Positions 1 through 6,638 of a DNA stretch of 11,901 nucleotides are shown here, piece by piece (within the stretch, counting starts at the first letter, position 1; every line of letters begins with the position of its first letter). Location: NCBI GenBank assembly GCA_016210245.1, contig JACQUR010000099.1, forward strand, positions 1 through 11,901, given 5' to 3'. Made by a program: the position numbers and the translations under genes. This stretch comes from Chloroflexota bacterium. GTDB taxonomy: Bacteria; Chloroflexota; UBA6077; JACQUR01. The notes beneath the pieces are model-generated. The model saw nothing but the letters and a program-made list of their open reading frames with translations. It made no database searches and was not told the DNA's origin.

Positions 1-55
1 GCCGGCGCTTCGCCCGCACAATCGTGAACCGCACCCCCAGGCCGACTGCGAGCAT
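1..55 (-). CDS. possible 5' end of a truncated minus-strand gene
   Basis: Reading leftward from an ATG at 55-53, the minus strand stays open for 18 codons to the window edge (it begins MLAVGLGVRFTIVRAKRR). A GGAGAG stretch lies about 11 bases upstream of the ATG, and a TATACA box (plus-strand 74-79) lies a little further upstream, so a short-leader transcript is possible. Only a fragment is visible and no family can be assigned; an open stretch this short could easily be chance. The rest of 56-124 shows nothing further that I can support. Confidence 0.25.
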   Translation of the reverse strand, partial: MLAVGLGVRFTIVRAKRR

Positions 56-124
56 GGGATGCGCCGCTCTCCGTGTATACTGCCCCGGGAAGCGCGAATG
101 CCTTTCATGCAGTAGCAGTTGTTC

Positions 125-188
125 AGTGCTGAGTGCTGAGTCCTGAGTAAGGGCCTCACTCAGCACTCAGGACTCAGCACTCAGCACT
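125..188. repeat. long perfect inverted repeat (ACTCAGC/ACTCAGG heptad hairpin), copy 1
   Basis: Bases 125-148 and 165-188 are perfect reverse complements, forming a 24-bp stem with a 16-base loop. The arms are built from the 7-mers ACTCAGC and ACTCAGG and their complements. A longer relative lies at 1873-1963, so the two copies bracket the glycoside hydrolase gene. Dispersed hairpins of this style occur between genes in some Chloroflexota genomes; that is recollection, not a search result. It could serve as a transcript-end structure for whatever lies to the left, or be a non-autonomous mobile or REP-like element. No protein-coding capacity is seen in it. Confidence 0.85.
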
Positions 189-271
189 CAGAGGGCGCCC
201 TTCCGGCGGGCAACCCACGAGGCATGGCAGTCGACGCCGGCGCTGAGCGCCAATCCTGGAGGTCCCACCCC

Positions 272-1867
272 ATGCTGAGCATACGCTGGCGCTGCTTGCG
301 AGGCGTAGCCCTCGCTCTCGCGCTCCTGGCCTCGGCGTGCGCCCCCGCCGGCGCGCCAACGCCAGCGGCCACCACCATCCCCAGCCCGCCGCCTGCGCCA
401 CCCCCGACCGCCGCGCCGGCTACGGCGGCGCCAGCGCCCACCGTCCTGGCCACGCCTGAACCGCGGCGGTGCCGGCGCAGCGCCTCGGGCCCGACCGATC
501 TCCACTTCGGCGCGGCGGAGGCGTTCCGCAACCTCCCCGCCGCGGTGCAGGCAGGGGTGAGCTGGGACAGGATCGTCTTCTCCTGGCAATACGTGCAGCG
601 CACACCGCAGGACTGGAACGCGCACCACTACTTCAGGGACGCGGACCTGTGCGGCTTGCTGCAGGCAGGGGTGCAGGTGGTCGGCCTGCTCCAGGACTCG
701 CCCACCTGGGTGAGGGCCGAGCCAGGCCAGGGGGCCACCTCGCCACCCGTCGGGCTGCGCGCGCCGTGGGACAGCCCGGAGAACGCCTGGGCGCGCTTCG
801 TGGAGCGCATGGCCGCGGACTACCGCGGCCAGATCGACGCCTGGATCATCTGGAACGAGCCCGAGTTTCGTCCCACCGACCAGGGCGGCCTGTACGTGAC
901 CTGGTCCGGCGACGCGGAGGACTACTACCACCTGCTCAAGACTGCCTACCTGGCAGCGAAGGCGAGCAACCCGGAGGCGAAGGTGGTGTTCAGCGCCACG
1001 TCTTACTGGATCGACCGGCTGAATGGGCGGGAGCAGTTCCTCAAGCGAGTGCTGGACGTGGCGGCGCTGGACCCGGACGCGCCGCCCAACGGCTTCTTCT
1101 TCGACGCCGTGGCCCTCAACCTCTACTGGTCGCCCGACGACCTGTGGCGCATCGCACGGGAGACGCGCGCGATCCTGGCCAGTCGCGGGCTGGACAAGCC
1201 GCTCTGGATCAGCGAGACCAACGCCCCGCCGTGGGACGACCCGGCTACGCCCAAGGCGCGCAACGGCCAGCGGGTAACGCTCCAGGTCCAGGCGGCCTTC
1301 GTGCTCCAGGCCTACGCGCTGGGCATCGCCGCCGGCTACGAGCGGATCGGCTGGCACGCGATGACCGATAACGACACGAGCGACGAGCTCTGGGGGTTGG
1401 CCCGCAACGATGGCACGCTTCGACCTGCCTACACCGCGTACCAGGTGGCCGCGCGCTACCTCGCCAATGCGGAGCGGGTGACGTTTCAGCCCCTGCAGCG
1501 GGCGCAGTGGGCCTGGCAGTCCGGCGGCTACTACCCGAACTGGCAGGTCTACCTGGTGGTCTTCGACCGCGGCACGCGGCGGGTGAGCGTGCTGTGGAAC
1601 GGCGACGGGCAGCCGCTGCGGGTGCAGCTTCCACGCCGGGGGACCAGCGCGACCGTGGTCGACCCATCCGGCCGGGAGCAGCCCGGCGAAGCGCAGGGCG
1701 ATCGATGGGCAATCGAGTTGCCCCCCGCCTCGGCGCGCGGGCCGGCCGATCCGCCCGGCTACTACTTCGTCGGCGGTGAGCCGCGCTTGCTGGTCGAGGA
1801 GGGTGTGCCCGCGGGCAGCCCCGTGGAGCCGCCGCGCCTGGTTGCCCAGCCGGCGCCGCGCCCCTGA
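272..1867 (+). CDS. secreted lipoprotein with clan-A-like glycoside hydrolase domain
   Basis: A 531-residue protein. Start chosen at ATG 272 because GGAGG (258-262) lies nine bases upstream and the protein then opens with a lipoprotein signal: basic residues, a hydrophobic run LALALLASAC and a putative lipidated Cys23. A Pro/Ala/Thr-rich linker follows (about residues 26-65), then a catalytic region resembling (beta/alpha)8 glycosidases of the GH39/GH5 type. WNEPE at about 194-198 has the Asn-Glu acid/base signature (Glu196). WISETN carries the candidate nucleophile Glu315, about 120 residues later, the usual clan-A spacing. Expected role: extracellular, membrane-anchored hydrolysis of a beta-linked glycan; the substrate cannot be told from sequence. 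The C-terminal part (about 420-510) looks beta-rich, perhaps an accessory domain. The gene is monocistronic, between two hairpin repeats and convergent with the ATPase cassette. The glycosidase call is fairly secure, the exact family is not. Confidence 0.85.
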   Translation: MLSIRWRCLRGVALALALLASACAPAGAPTPAATTIPSPPPAPPPTAAPATAAPAPTVLATPEPRRCRRSASGPTDLHFGAAEAFRNLPAAVQAGVSWDRIVFSWQYVQRTPQDWNAHHYFRDADLCGLLQAGVQVVGLLQDSPTWVRAEPGQGATSPPVGLRAPWDSPENAWARFVERMAADYRGQIDAWIIWNEPEFRPTDQGGLYVTWSGDAEDYYHLLKTAYLAAKASNPEAKVVFSATSYWIDRLNGREQFLKRVLDVAALDPDAPPNGFFFDAVALNLYWSPDDLWRIARETRAILASRGLDKPLWISETNAPPWDDPATPKARNGQRVTLQVQAAFVLQAYALGIAAGYERIGWHAMTDNDTSDELWGLARNDGTLRPAYTAYQVAARYLANAERVTFQPLQRAQWAWQSGGYYPNWQVYLVVFDRGTRRVSVLWNGDGQPLRVQLPRRGTSATVVDPSGREQPGEAQGDRWAIELPPASARGPADPPGYYFVGGEPRLLVEEGVPAGSPVEPPRLVAQPAPRP

Positions 1868-1872
1868 TACCA

Positions 1873-1963
1873 GTGCTGAGTGCTGAGTGCCGAGTCCTGA
1901 GTGAGGATGCGGGACCCCCACTCAGCACTCAGGACTCAGGACTCAGCACTCAGCACTCAGCAC
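1873..1963. repeat. long near-perfect inverted repeat (ACTCAGC/ACTCAGG heptad hairpin), copy 2
   Basis: Arms 1873-1902 and 1934-1963 are complementary over 30 bases with a single mismatch (C1891 against A). The right side carries one extra ACTCAGG heptad (1927-1933) beside the loop. It is a longer variant of the hairpin at 125-188. It begins five bases after the stop of the glycosidase gene and ends 21 bases before the 3' end of the convergent ATPase gene, so transcripts from either side would fold it. No T-run follows on either strand, so classic intrinsic termination is not assured. Confidence 0.85.
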
Positions 1964-1985
1964 GACCGAGCCGGACGGCTCGGTC
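1964..1985. terminator. GC-rich stem-loop between convergent genes, overlapping the ATPase gene stop
   Basis: GACCGAGCC (1964-1972) and GGCTCGGTC (1977-1985) form a perfect 9-bp stem around the four-base loop GGAC. Two bases of the minus-strand TGA stop (1986-1984) lie inside the stem. It directly abuts the larger hairpin at 1873-1963. Position and stability suggest a transcript-end structure for the minus-strand cassette and possibly for the plus-strand gene. The missing U-tract argues against simple Rho-independent termination. Confidence 0.5.
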
Positions 1986-3108
1986 ATCGCGCCAGCGCCG
2001 CCGCGTTGCAGCGGAGGAGGTCGAGCGCCTCCACGCAGCCCTTCACGAAGAGCCGCGTCCGCCCGCTGTGCCTGGTGACCAGGCGCCGCGCCCGCTCGAC
2101 GTCCGCCTGGCTGGCGCGGAATCCGTAGGCCTGCTCGTACAACCGGCCGATGTTGTCGAACATCGACTCGAGCGCAGCATCGCTCAGACGGTCGAGGTGG
2201 AGCTGGGGCATCGAGGCCTGCACCTCCGTGAACGCGAAGAGCAGCTTCAGCCCGCTGTGGGCCTGGTAGAGGAACGGGATGGAGGGGGCATTCCGCGCGT
2301 AGGTGTACCCTGCCGCCTCGGGGTCCAGGAGCAGCCGCGGGTTGTCCTTTGCCGTTTCGACCAGCGCGCTGAAGAAGTTGCTTGCCCTGGCTGACTGATA
2401 GCCGGAACCAGACCACAGCGTCTCGGCCTCATCGAAGAGCACCACCAGGCCGCGGAGGCCGAAGGCCTGGATGGCCGCGGCGCCCAGCCCGCTGAGCAGA
2501 TAGCAGTAGATGTTGGCGGCGGTCTGGTGGTCGTAGAGCGCTGGTACGGGCGGAAAGCCGAGCGACGTCCAGGAGCCGCTCGAGGTACCTGGAGACGCCC
2601 CCTCGGACGGCCGGGCCGCGGACTCCGCGCCCTCGATCCACTCCCAGAGCAACTCTCTCTCCGCCGACGAGAGCGCGTAGCTGCGCAGGTGCCTGAAGCA
2701 GGCGTGGTCGCGCAGGAGGCCCTGGCTCAGCGCGCCCGCCAGGAAGTCGCGAAAGCGGCCTGGCTGCTGGCTGCCCTTGATCGGGAAGCGGAACGAGTAC
2801 ACGATGCGGCTGTAGACGCGCTTGGGCCGGTGGAAGGGGGACTCGTTGGGGTCCATCTCCACGTAGGCAGCCGCGTAGCCCTGGCGCAGCGCCCGCCAGA
2901 AGGTGTAGTGGACGAGGTGCGTCTTGCCACTGCCGTACGCGCCGACCAGCAGGAGCGAGGGTTCTGCCTCGTTGCGCAGCCAGGCGAGCAGGCGTTTGAT
3001 CTCCGTCTCGCGGCCGAAGATCCAGTCGTCGGTGCAATCGCTGGGCACGATGCCCAGGCGGAACGCCTCGACCATGCGCCGGGCGCGGAAGACCTCCTGC
3101 TGAGCCAT
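1984..3108 (-). CDS. P-loop ATPase, BREX ATP-binding (DUF2791/BrxD-like) type, paralogue 2
   Basis: A 374-residue soluble protein, last gene of the cassette. Walker A is GAYGSGKTH (residues 56-64). Walker B is GLVVLFDEAET (about 220-230), with the catalytic Asp-Glu followed by Ala-Glu as is usual in the DUF2791/BrxD group. Between them is a PNESPFH...VY block (87-99) shared with the next gene upstream. A hydrophilic Ser/Gly/Pro-rich insert occupies about 160-180. ATG 3108 lies three bases after the stop of the upstream gene and is preceded by GGAG nine bases away, so translation is probably coupled. The family is known from BREX phage-defence loci and from uncharacterised operons; its biochemical job is poorly defined, and hydrolysis linked to DNA or complex assembly is a reasonable guess. 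The family assignment is from motif memory. A generic AAA/STAND ATPase is the main alternative. Confidence 0.78.
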   Translation of the reverse strand: MAQQEVFRARRMVEAFRLGIVPSDCTDDWIFGRETEIKRLLAWLRNEAEPSLLLVGAYGSGKTHLVHYTFWRALRQGYAAAYVEMDPNESPFHRPKRVYSRIVYSFRFPIKGSQQPGRFRDFLAGALSQGLLRDHACFRHLRSYALSSAERELLWEWIEGAESAARPSEGASPGTSSGSWTSLGFPPVPALYDHQTAANIYCYLLSGLGAAAIQAFGLRGLVVLFDEAETLWSGSGYQSARASNFFSALVETAKDNPRLLLDPEAAGYTYARNAPSIPFLYQAHSGLKLLFAFTEVQASMPQLHLDRLSDAALESMFDNIGRLYEQAYGFRASQADVERARRLVTRHSGRTRLFVKGCVEALDLLRCNAAALAR

Positions 3109-3111
3109 GGC

Positions 3112-4362
3112 TCACCGCTCCAGGTCGTCCAACGTGGGCGGTGTCCCTCTCGTCCGCAGGAAGTGGAGCGCACGGACCAGCCTGGTGACGAACAGCCGCT
3201 TGTAGCCGATATCGCCCCAGCGGTGCGCCACCGCGTACTCGGCGGTGGTCTCGATCGTCTGGCGGCGGGAGTCGGTGGCGAAGCGCGGACCATAGGCCAC
3301 CTCGTACACGTCGGCCAGCTTCTCCCCCACCTGGCACAGGAAGTCGACCGGCTCGGCCTGGAGGTCGTCCAGTCTGATCTTGACGCCCGTCGGGTTGAAG
3401 TCCTCGAAGACCGTGTCGACCCGCTGCTTGAGCGCCTCGTAGATCTGCGTCCGGCCTTCCAGGAAGTTCTCATCCGGGACCGCGTAGAAGAGCATGACCC
3501 CCTGGAAGCTCGTGTGCCCGCACTCGTCGATCAGCTCTCGCAGATTGCTCAGGTGCTGCTCGCGCTGCCTGGCGCTGAGGCTCGGGACGCGCTCCGCCTC
3601 GTCCAGGAGCACCACCAGACCGCGATAGCCGAGTTGGCGCACCCATTGGGCCAGCGAGCGGATCATCGGGAACGCGGTGGTCCTGTCCAGGGGCTGGAAA
3701 ATGCCGAACCGACCGTGTGTGCGGCGATCGAAGCCGTCGCCGGTGAGCCACTGGCCCGCCTCGGCAAAGTCCTCCTCTCGCCCCTCCAGGAGCGCGCGGG
3801 ACGCGGCCTTGATCGCCTTCGAGAAGTTGGGATTCTCCATCCCCTGCAGCGCATCCAGGTCCTGCAAGAACTCGACGCGGCGCGCCGGGCCGGCCAGCCC
3901 ACGCTCGTGGTACTCCCGTAGCTTCTGGGCGTACCAGGCCTTCAGGAAACTCGGCAGTCCCCGGTCGTAACGCGACAGCAATTCGTCCGGAGCGAGGGGC
4001 GGGACGAGGCCGTGGGCGAGCGCGCGATAGACCGCCTCGAGCTGGTGGAAGGGGCTCTGGTTCGGACTGAGGCTGACGTAGGACACCGCGAAGTTCCGCC
4101 GCCACGCGAGGTCGCGCACGCAGTAGAGGAAGTGGGTCTTGCCGCCCCCATACACGCCCACCACCATCTTGAAAGCGGACCCACCCTGGGCGATGAAGGT
4201 GGCGAGGTACTCCTGGTCGATGAGCTCCAGGTAGGGATCGAGGCCCACCGTGAAGTACTGGAAGCCATAGTCGGACGGTTGGCCGCTCTGGCCGACGGAT
4301 TCGATGATGAGGCGTGCGACCAGAGGCGTCAGGGCCTCGAGCGAGGCGCCCGCGAGAGTCAT
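3112..4362 (-). CDS. P-loop ATPase, BREX ATP-binding (DUF2791/BrxD-like) type, paralogue 1
   Basis: A 416-residue protein. Walker A is GVYGGGKTH (residues 69-77) and Walker B is GLVVLLDEAERVP (about 248-260). PNQSPFH...VY (100-112) matches the same block in the downstream ATPase, so the two are paralogues that have diverged strongly elsewhere. N-terminal to the P-loop, about 65 residues include FTVGLDPYLELIDQEYL, resembling the region where BrxD-type proteins begin. The ATG at 4362-4360 overlaps the upstream gene's TGA in an ATGA arrangement, a standard coupling signal and the reason for this start; the frame stays open further upstream but would then run deep into the neighbour. Two non-identical ATPases in one operon suggest a hetero-oligomer, or one regulator and one motor; this is inference. 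Confidence 0.78.
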   Translation of the reverse strand: MTLAGASLEALTPLVARLIIESVGQSGQPSDYGFQYFTVGLDPYLELIDQEYLATFIAQGGSAFKMVVGVYGGGKTHFLYCVRDLAWRRNFAVSYVSLSPNQSPFHQLEAVYRALAHGLVPPLAPDELLSRYDRGLPSFLKAWYAQKLREYHERGLAGPARRVEFLQDLDALQGMENPNFSKAIKAASRALLEGREEDFAEAGQWLTGDGFDRRTHGRFGIFQPLDRTTAFPMIRSLAQWVRQLGYRGLVVLLDEAERVPSLSARQREQHLSNLRELIDECGHTSFQGVMLFYAVPDENFLEGRTQIYEALKQRVDTVFEDFNPTGVKIRLDDLQAEPVDFLCQVGEKLADVYEVAYGPRFATDSRRQTIETTAEYAVAHRWGDIGYKRLFVTRLVRALHFLRTRGTPPTLDDLER

Positions 4363-5201
4363 CGCCCGGGCCCCGGGAAACACAGGTGGGAGTAGGTGGT
4401 GCCCTTGCCGCTCTCGTCGTCGGGCACCCACAGGAAGTCCGCCCGCTGGCTCGTGTACTTGCGGACGGCAACCGTCAGGCGGGGGAGGTGGTCGAACGAG
4501 CCCCCCGGAGCGCGCCCGAGGCAGAAGAGGTCGTAGCTGAAATCGGCGCGCCCGTAGTCCTTGAAGTTTGCGGCTCTCGGGTCCTGCCGAAAGCGCGGGC
4601 CCTGGACCAGGAACGCCACCTCCGGCAAGAGGTCGACGATGGGCACGGGATCGCTGGCTTTGCTTCCCGCCACTCGCGAGTAGGCCTCCCGCAACCGCTG
4701 GAGGAACTCCGCCTCGGGCCGCGGCGAGCCCAGTTGCTCTCTCGCGCGCTCGACGGAGTTCGCGACGTCCGCGGCCGACAGCTTGCACTCGGCGAGCCGT
4801 TCCTGCTTGGGCCCGTACCAGAGCACGGCGTGCCCCTGGTCGAAGCGCAGCTCGATCGTGAACAGGCCGGCGTGCAGATCGGGCGAGAGGCCGGCGAGCG
4901 TGAGGCCGAGCGGCGCCAACGCCTCGCTCAGCTCCAGGCCGAAACGTTGCGACCGCTCCTGCTCGACCGCCTCGAGGCGCTCCAATTGCTCGGCCACCCA
5001 GGAGCGCAGCTCGTCCGCGCGGCGCGGGCCTTCGACCAGTTGGCTCGCCGCCGCGTCCAGCTTCCGCAGCCGATCCTGAAGCTGCGGAAGATTGTCGGCG
5101 GGGTTTTTCTCCAGACTGGCAACGTCCGCGAGGAGCTGAGCGGCGAGCGTGACCGCCTTCTTATGGGCACCGAGGTCCTTCGCCAGTCGGTCCAGGTCCA
5201 T
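4359..5201 (-). CDS. coiled-coil protein of unknown function, first gene of the ATPase cassette
   Basis: A 280-residue protein I do not recognise. Residues about 1-95 are predicted almost entirely helical, with heptad-like Leu/Ala spacing (QLQDRLRKLDAAASQLV, EQLERLEAVEQERSQR), so a coiled coil is likely. The middle (about 113-175) has a short beta-like stretch (LFTIELRF, HAVLWYG) and then helix. The C-terminal third (about 185-275) is mixed, with conserved-looking RLTVAVRKYTS and ADFLWVP. No signal peptide, membrane segment or catalytic motif is evident. It is translated first and coupled to the ATPase gene by the 4-base overlap, so it probably acts with the two ATPases as a scaffold, sensor or partner. 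Start ATG 5201 has only a weak AGGGA close by, and a GGAGG about 15 bases upstream. Confidence 0.72.
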   Translation of the reverse strand: MDLDRLAKDLGAHKKAVTLAAQLLADVASLEKNPADNLPQLQDRLRKLDAAASQLVEGPRRADELRSWVAEQLERLEAVEQERSQRFGLELSEALAPLGLTLAGLSPDLHAGLFTIELRFDQGHAVLWYGPKQERLAECKLSAADVANSVERAREQLGSPRPEAEFLQRLREAYSRVAGSKASDPVPIVDLLPEVAFLVQGPRFRQDPRAANFKDYGRADFSYDLFCLGRAPGGSFDHLPRLTVAVRKYTSQRADFLWVPDDESGKGTTYSHLCFPGPGR

Positions 5202-5258
5202 GGGAATCCCTTGCTATCCTCCACCGCAGCGAGCCCGCTCACATGCACTCATCTGTGT

Positions 5259-5287
5259 ATATTATGGGGGCGTATGGCAGGGAGCAA
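5259..5287 (-). promoter_or_regulatory. predicted promoter of the three-gene ATPase cassette
   Basis: On the minus strand TTGCTC (plus 5282-5287) and TAATAT (plus 5259-5264) are separated by 17 bases. They sit about 58 bases upstream of the first ATG, in the most A+T-rich part of the divergent intergenic region. A CATAAT overlaps the -10. The -35 is weak. The same A+T patch may also serve the divergent plus-strand gene. Confidence 0.45.
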
Positions 5288-5349
5288 GGGACTCCGTGAT
5301 GTACAGTTTGATGCGGAGACCAGCGGGGACAGGAGGAGACCAAATCGCC

Positions 5350-5601
5350 ATGACGGCCAAGGAGAAGTTGCATCGCCTGGTGGAGGAGGTGCCTGGGAGC
5401 GAGGTCCACACTGCCGAGCGGTTTCTGGAATACCTGCGCCTGGTGGGCAGCGATCGCATGCTCCGCGCCCTGCTGGCGGCGCCGGAAGACGACGAGCCGA
5501 CAACGCCAGAAGATGACCAGGGCGCTGAGGAAGCCTGGCGAGAGTATCTGCGCGGCGAGGCACTGTCCGCCGAGCAGGCCAAACGTGCGCTGCTGCCGTG
5601 A
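5350..5601 (+). CDS. small antitoxin-like protein, no toxin partner seen
   Basis: An 83-residue acidic, helical protein. Start ATG 5350 is supported by AGGAGGAG at 5331-5338; the upstream in-frame extension reads across the promoter of the divergent cassette and does not look coding. It opens MTAKEKLHRLVEEVPGSEVH, continues AERFLEYLRL, and has a central acidic APEDDEPTTPEDD segment. This resembles short proteins annotated as antitoxins of ParE/RelE-type modules, in which the C-terminal part wraps the toxin. No toxin gene follows: only a 10-codon frame starting in a GTGA overlap with the stop (5599), then a convergent gene. It may be an orphan antitoxin, a free regulator or the remnant of a module. 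The assignment rests on overall pattern, not on a diagnostic motif. Confidence 0.65.
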   Translation: MTAKEKLHRLVEEVPGSEVHTAERFLEYLRLVGSDRMLRALLAAPEDDEPTTPEDDQGAEEAWREYLRGEALSAEQAKRALLP

Positions 5602-5691
5602 CCGGAAGCTGGCGCTGCGTCATCGGCTGAGTTGGGCGTGTGCCTCGATCCAGGGCGACGGGCGCTGGCGTCGGTAAGCCGCGCCTGAGGA

Positions 5692-6339
5692 TCACGGCCA
5701 GGCTTCGGGTGAGTTGTAGGAAGCCTCGACGGATTCGAGCTGCTCTCTCGTGGGCCGCACGCGCGTGAAGAAAAACGCCAACTTCTGCCAGAGAAGGTGC
5801 TTTGCGGGTTGCTGAAGCGCGGCAGCACGCCCGGGTAGGGGGAGTACCTCACGCTGAACCAGCCCCATCTGCCGGAGATTCACATAGGCTGGGCCAAAGT
5901 GCCCGTCGAGCGCTGGGAGCGGATAGTAGATGGCTGGACATTGGTTTGGCCGCTTCCATACGAAGCCGCGGAGTCCGTTCTCGTTCGGAAGGGCATAGAG
6001 ATCCCAGAGTGGTGCGACCAATCTCAGCGGGTGGTCCCGCGCAGGCTCAGCGTAGTCACAGGTGTAGGACAGCAGCATGACGTACCCAATGCCAACCACG
6101 GGCTCATCGACGATGGGGCCAAGAAACCCGGTATCGCGACTGGGCGCAGAGTGTGCTAGGATCGGACCATCGTAGTAGGTGGCGACAGTGCCCGGAGGTC
6201 GAAGAGCCGACCCCCGCGCCAGCGAAAGCAAAGGGTCGCCTGGCGCCACGAGAGCACCCCCGAAGAAGATGTCGCCGGTCTTGATCGGTTCGTCCGCGTC
6301 CAGTGGCCGGTAGTAGCGGGCAGCATCGGGCTCTGCCAC
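5692..6339 (-). CDS. uncharacterised protein with SYTCDY motif, paired with an HTH gene
   Basis: A 215-residue soluble protein, not recognised as a named family. It begins at GTG 6339, six bases after the TAG stop (6349-6347) of the HTH gene, with GGGGAG near the end of that gene as a possible ribosome binding site. Visible features: TGDIFFGG (about 21-28); a hydrophobic strand leading into VMLLSYTCDYA (88-97, with Cys94 and Asp95); RLVAPLWDL (106-114); AIYYPLP (136-142); a helical end with LLWQKLAFFFTR (182-193). The order of a hydrophobic-SxxCD motif, a VAPL block and a YxLP block recalls uncharacterised proteins seen beside defence and toxin-antitoxin-like genes, but I cannot name the family. 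Coupling to a DNA-binding protein suggests a regulated effector; this is inference. An isolated enzyme or structural protein is not excluded. Confidence 0.7.
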   Translation of the reverse strand: MAEPDAARYYRPLDADEPIKTGDIFFGGALVAPGDPLLSLARGSALRPPGTVATYYDGPILAHSAPSRDTGFLGPIVDEPVVGIGYVMLLSYTCDYAEPARDHPLRLVAPLWDLYALPNENGLRGFVWKRPNQCPAIYYPLPALDGHFGPAYVNLRQMGLVQREVLPLPGRAAALQQPAKHLLWQKLAFFFTRVRPTREQLESVEASYNSPEAWP

Positions 6340-6346
6340 AGTGCTG

Positions 6347-6601
6347 CTACTCCCCGTGTTCTCGGAGCAACCTCGTCATCTGCTCCTCGGTGGGCTCGCT
6401 AATCATTCGATCGCGCAGGCGCGCGATGAACGCCTCCACGGCACGTCGCGGGAAGCGCCGATGGCCCCCCGGCAGCCGTATGTGCTCGATCAAACGCTGG
6501 TCGGCGTATCCCCGCAGGGTGTTGGGATGGATACCGATGAGCTGGGCCGCCTCAGCCGTAGACAGGTACTCTTCGGCGGCAGGGACGCGAGCAACTGCCA
6601 T
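6347..6601 (-). CDS. excisionase/MerR-like helix-turn-helix DNA-binding protein
   Basis: An 84-residue protein with a single winged-helix domain of the HTH_17/MerR type. Residues 14-38 (STAEAAQLIGIHPNTLRGYAD and following) form the helix-turn-helix, and LPGGHRRFPR (43-52) is the wing that typically inserts in the minor groove. A short helical tail follows to residue 84. The start is set at ATG 6601 because GGAGG (plus 6607-6611) stands five bases upstream; a GTG at 6613 is in frame but would put the ribosome site inside the gene. No effector-binding domain is present, so it is more like an Xis or small repressor/antitoxin than a full MerR sensor. It shares an operon with the following gene and probably binds the palindrome in its own promoter. 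Confidence 0.85.
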   Translation of the reverse strand: MAVARVPAAEEYLSTAEAAQLIGIHPNTLRGYADQRLIEHIRLPGGHRRFPRRAVEAFIARLRDRMISEPTEEQMTRLLREHGE

Positions 6602-6618
6602 GCGTGCCTCCACGAGTC

Positions 6619-6638
6619 AGTCCCAGTTAACTGATACT
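6619..6638. promoter_or_regulatory. 20-base palindromic operator candidate
   Basis: AGTCCCAGTTAACTGATACT has dyad symmetry: CAGTT/AACTG pairs perfectly at the centre and AGT/ACT pair at the ends, with two unpaired positions on each side (16 of 20 bases symmetric). Its outer half overlaps the -10 hexamer and its centre falls on the expected transcription start of the HTH gene. That placement fits repression by a dimeric HTH protein, most simply autoregulation by the gene it precedes. Confidence 0.6.

Noticed and set aside
188..1921. Long minus-strand open frame opposite the glycosidase gene
   Set aside because: It is a G+C-driven shadow: Arg/Pro/Gly/Val-rich composition, no domain, and it crosses both hairpin repeats, whereas the plus strand shows a signal peptide and catalytic motifs.
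2527..3921. Plus-strand open frame running across both ATPase genes
   Set aside because: It spans the junction of two well-supported minus-strand genes with Walker motifs and has no recognisable motif itself.
4363..4788. N-terminal extension of the first ATPase into the coiled-coil gene
   Set aside because: It would overlap the upstream gene by over 400 bases in another frame; the ATGA junction at 4359-4362 is the natural start.
5149..5349. N-terminal extension of the antitoxin-like gene to ATG 5149
   Set aside because: It overlaps the start and promoter of the divergent cassette and lacks the conserved character seen after ATG 5350, which has AGGAGGAG upstream.
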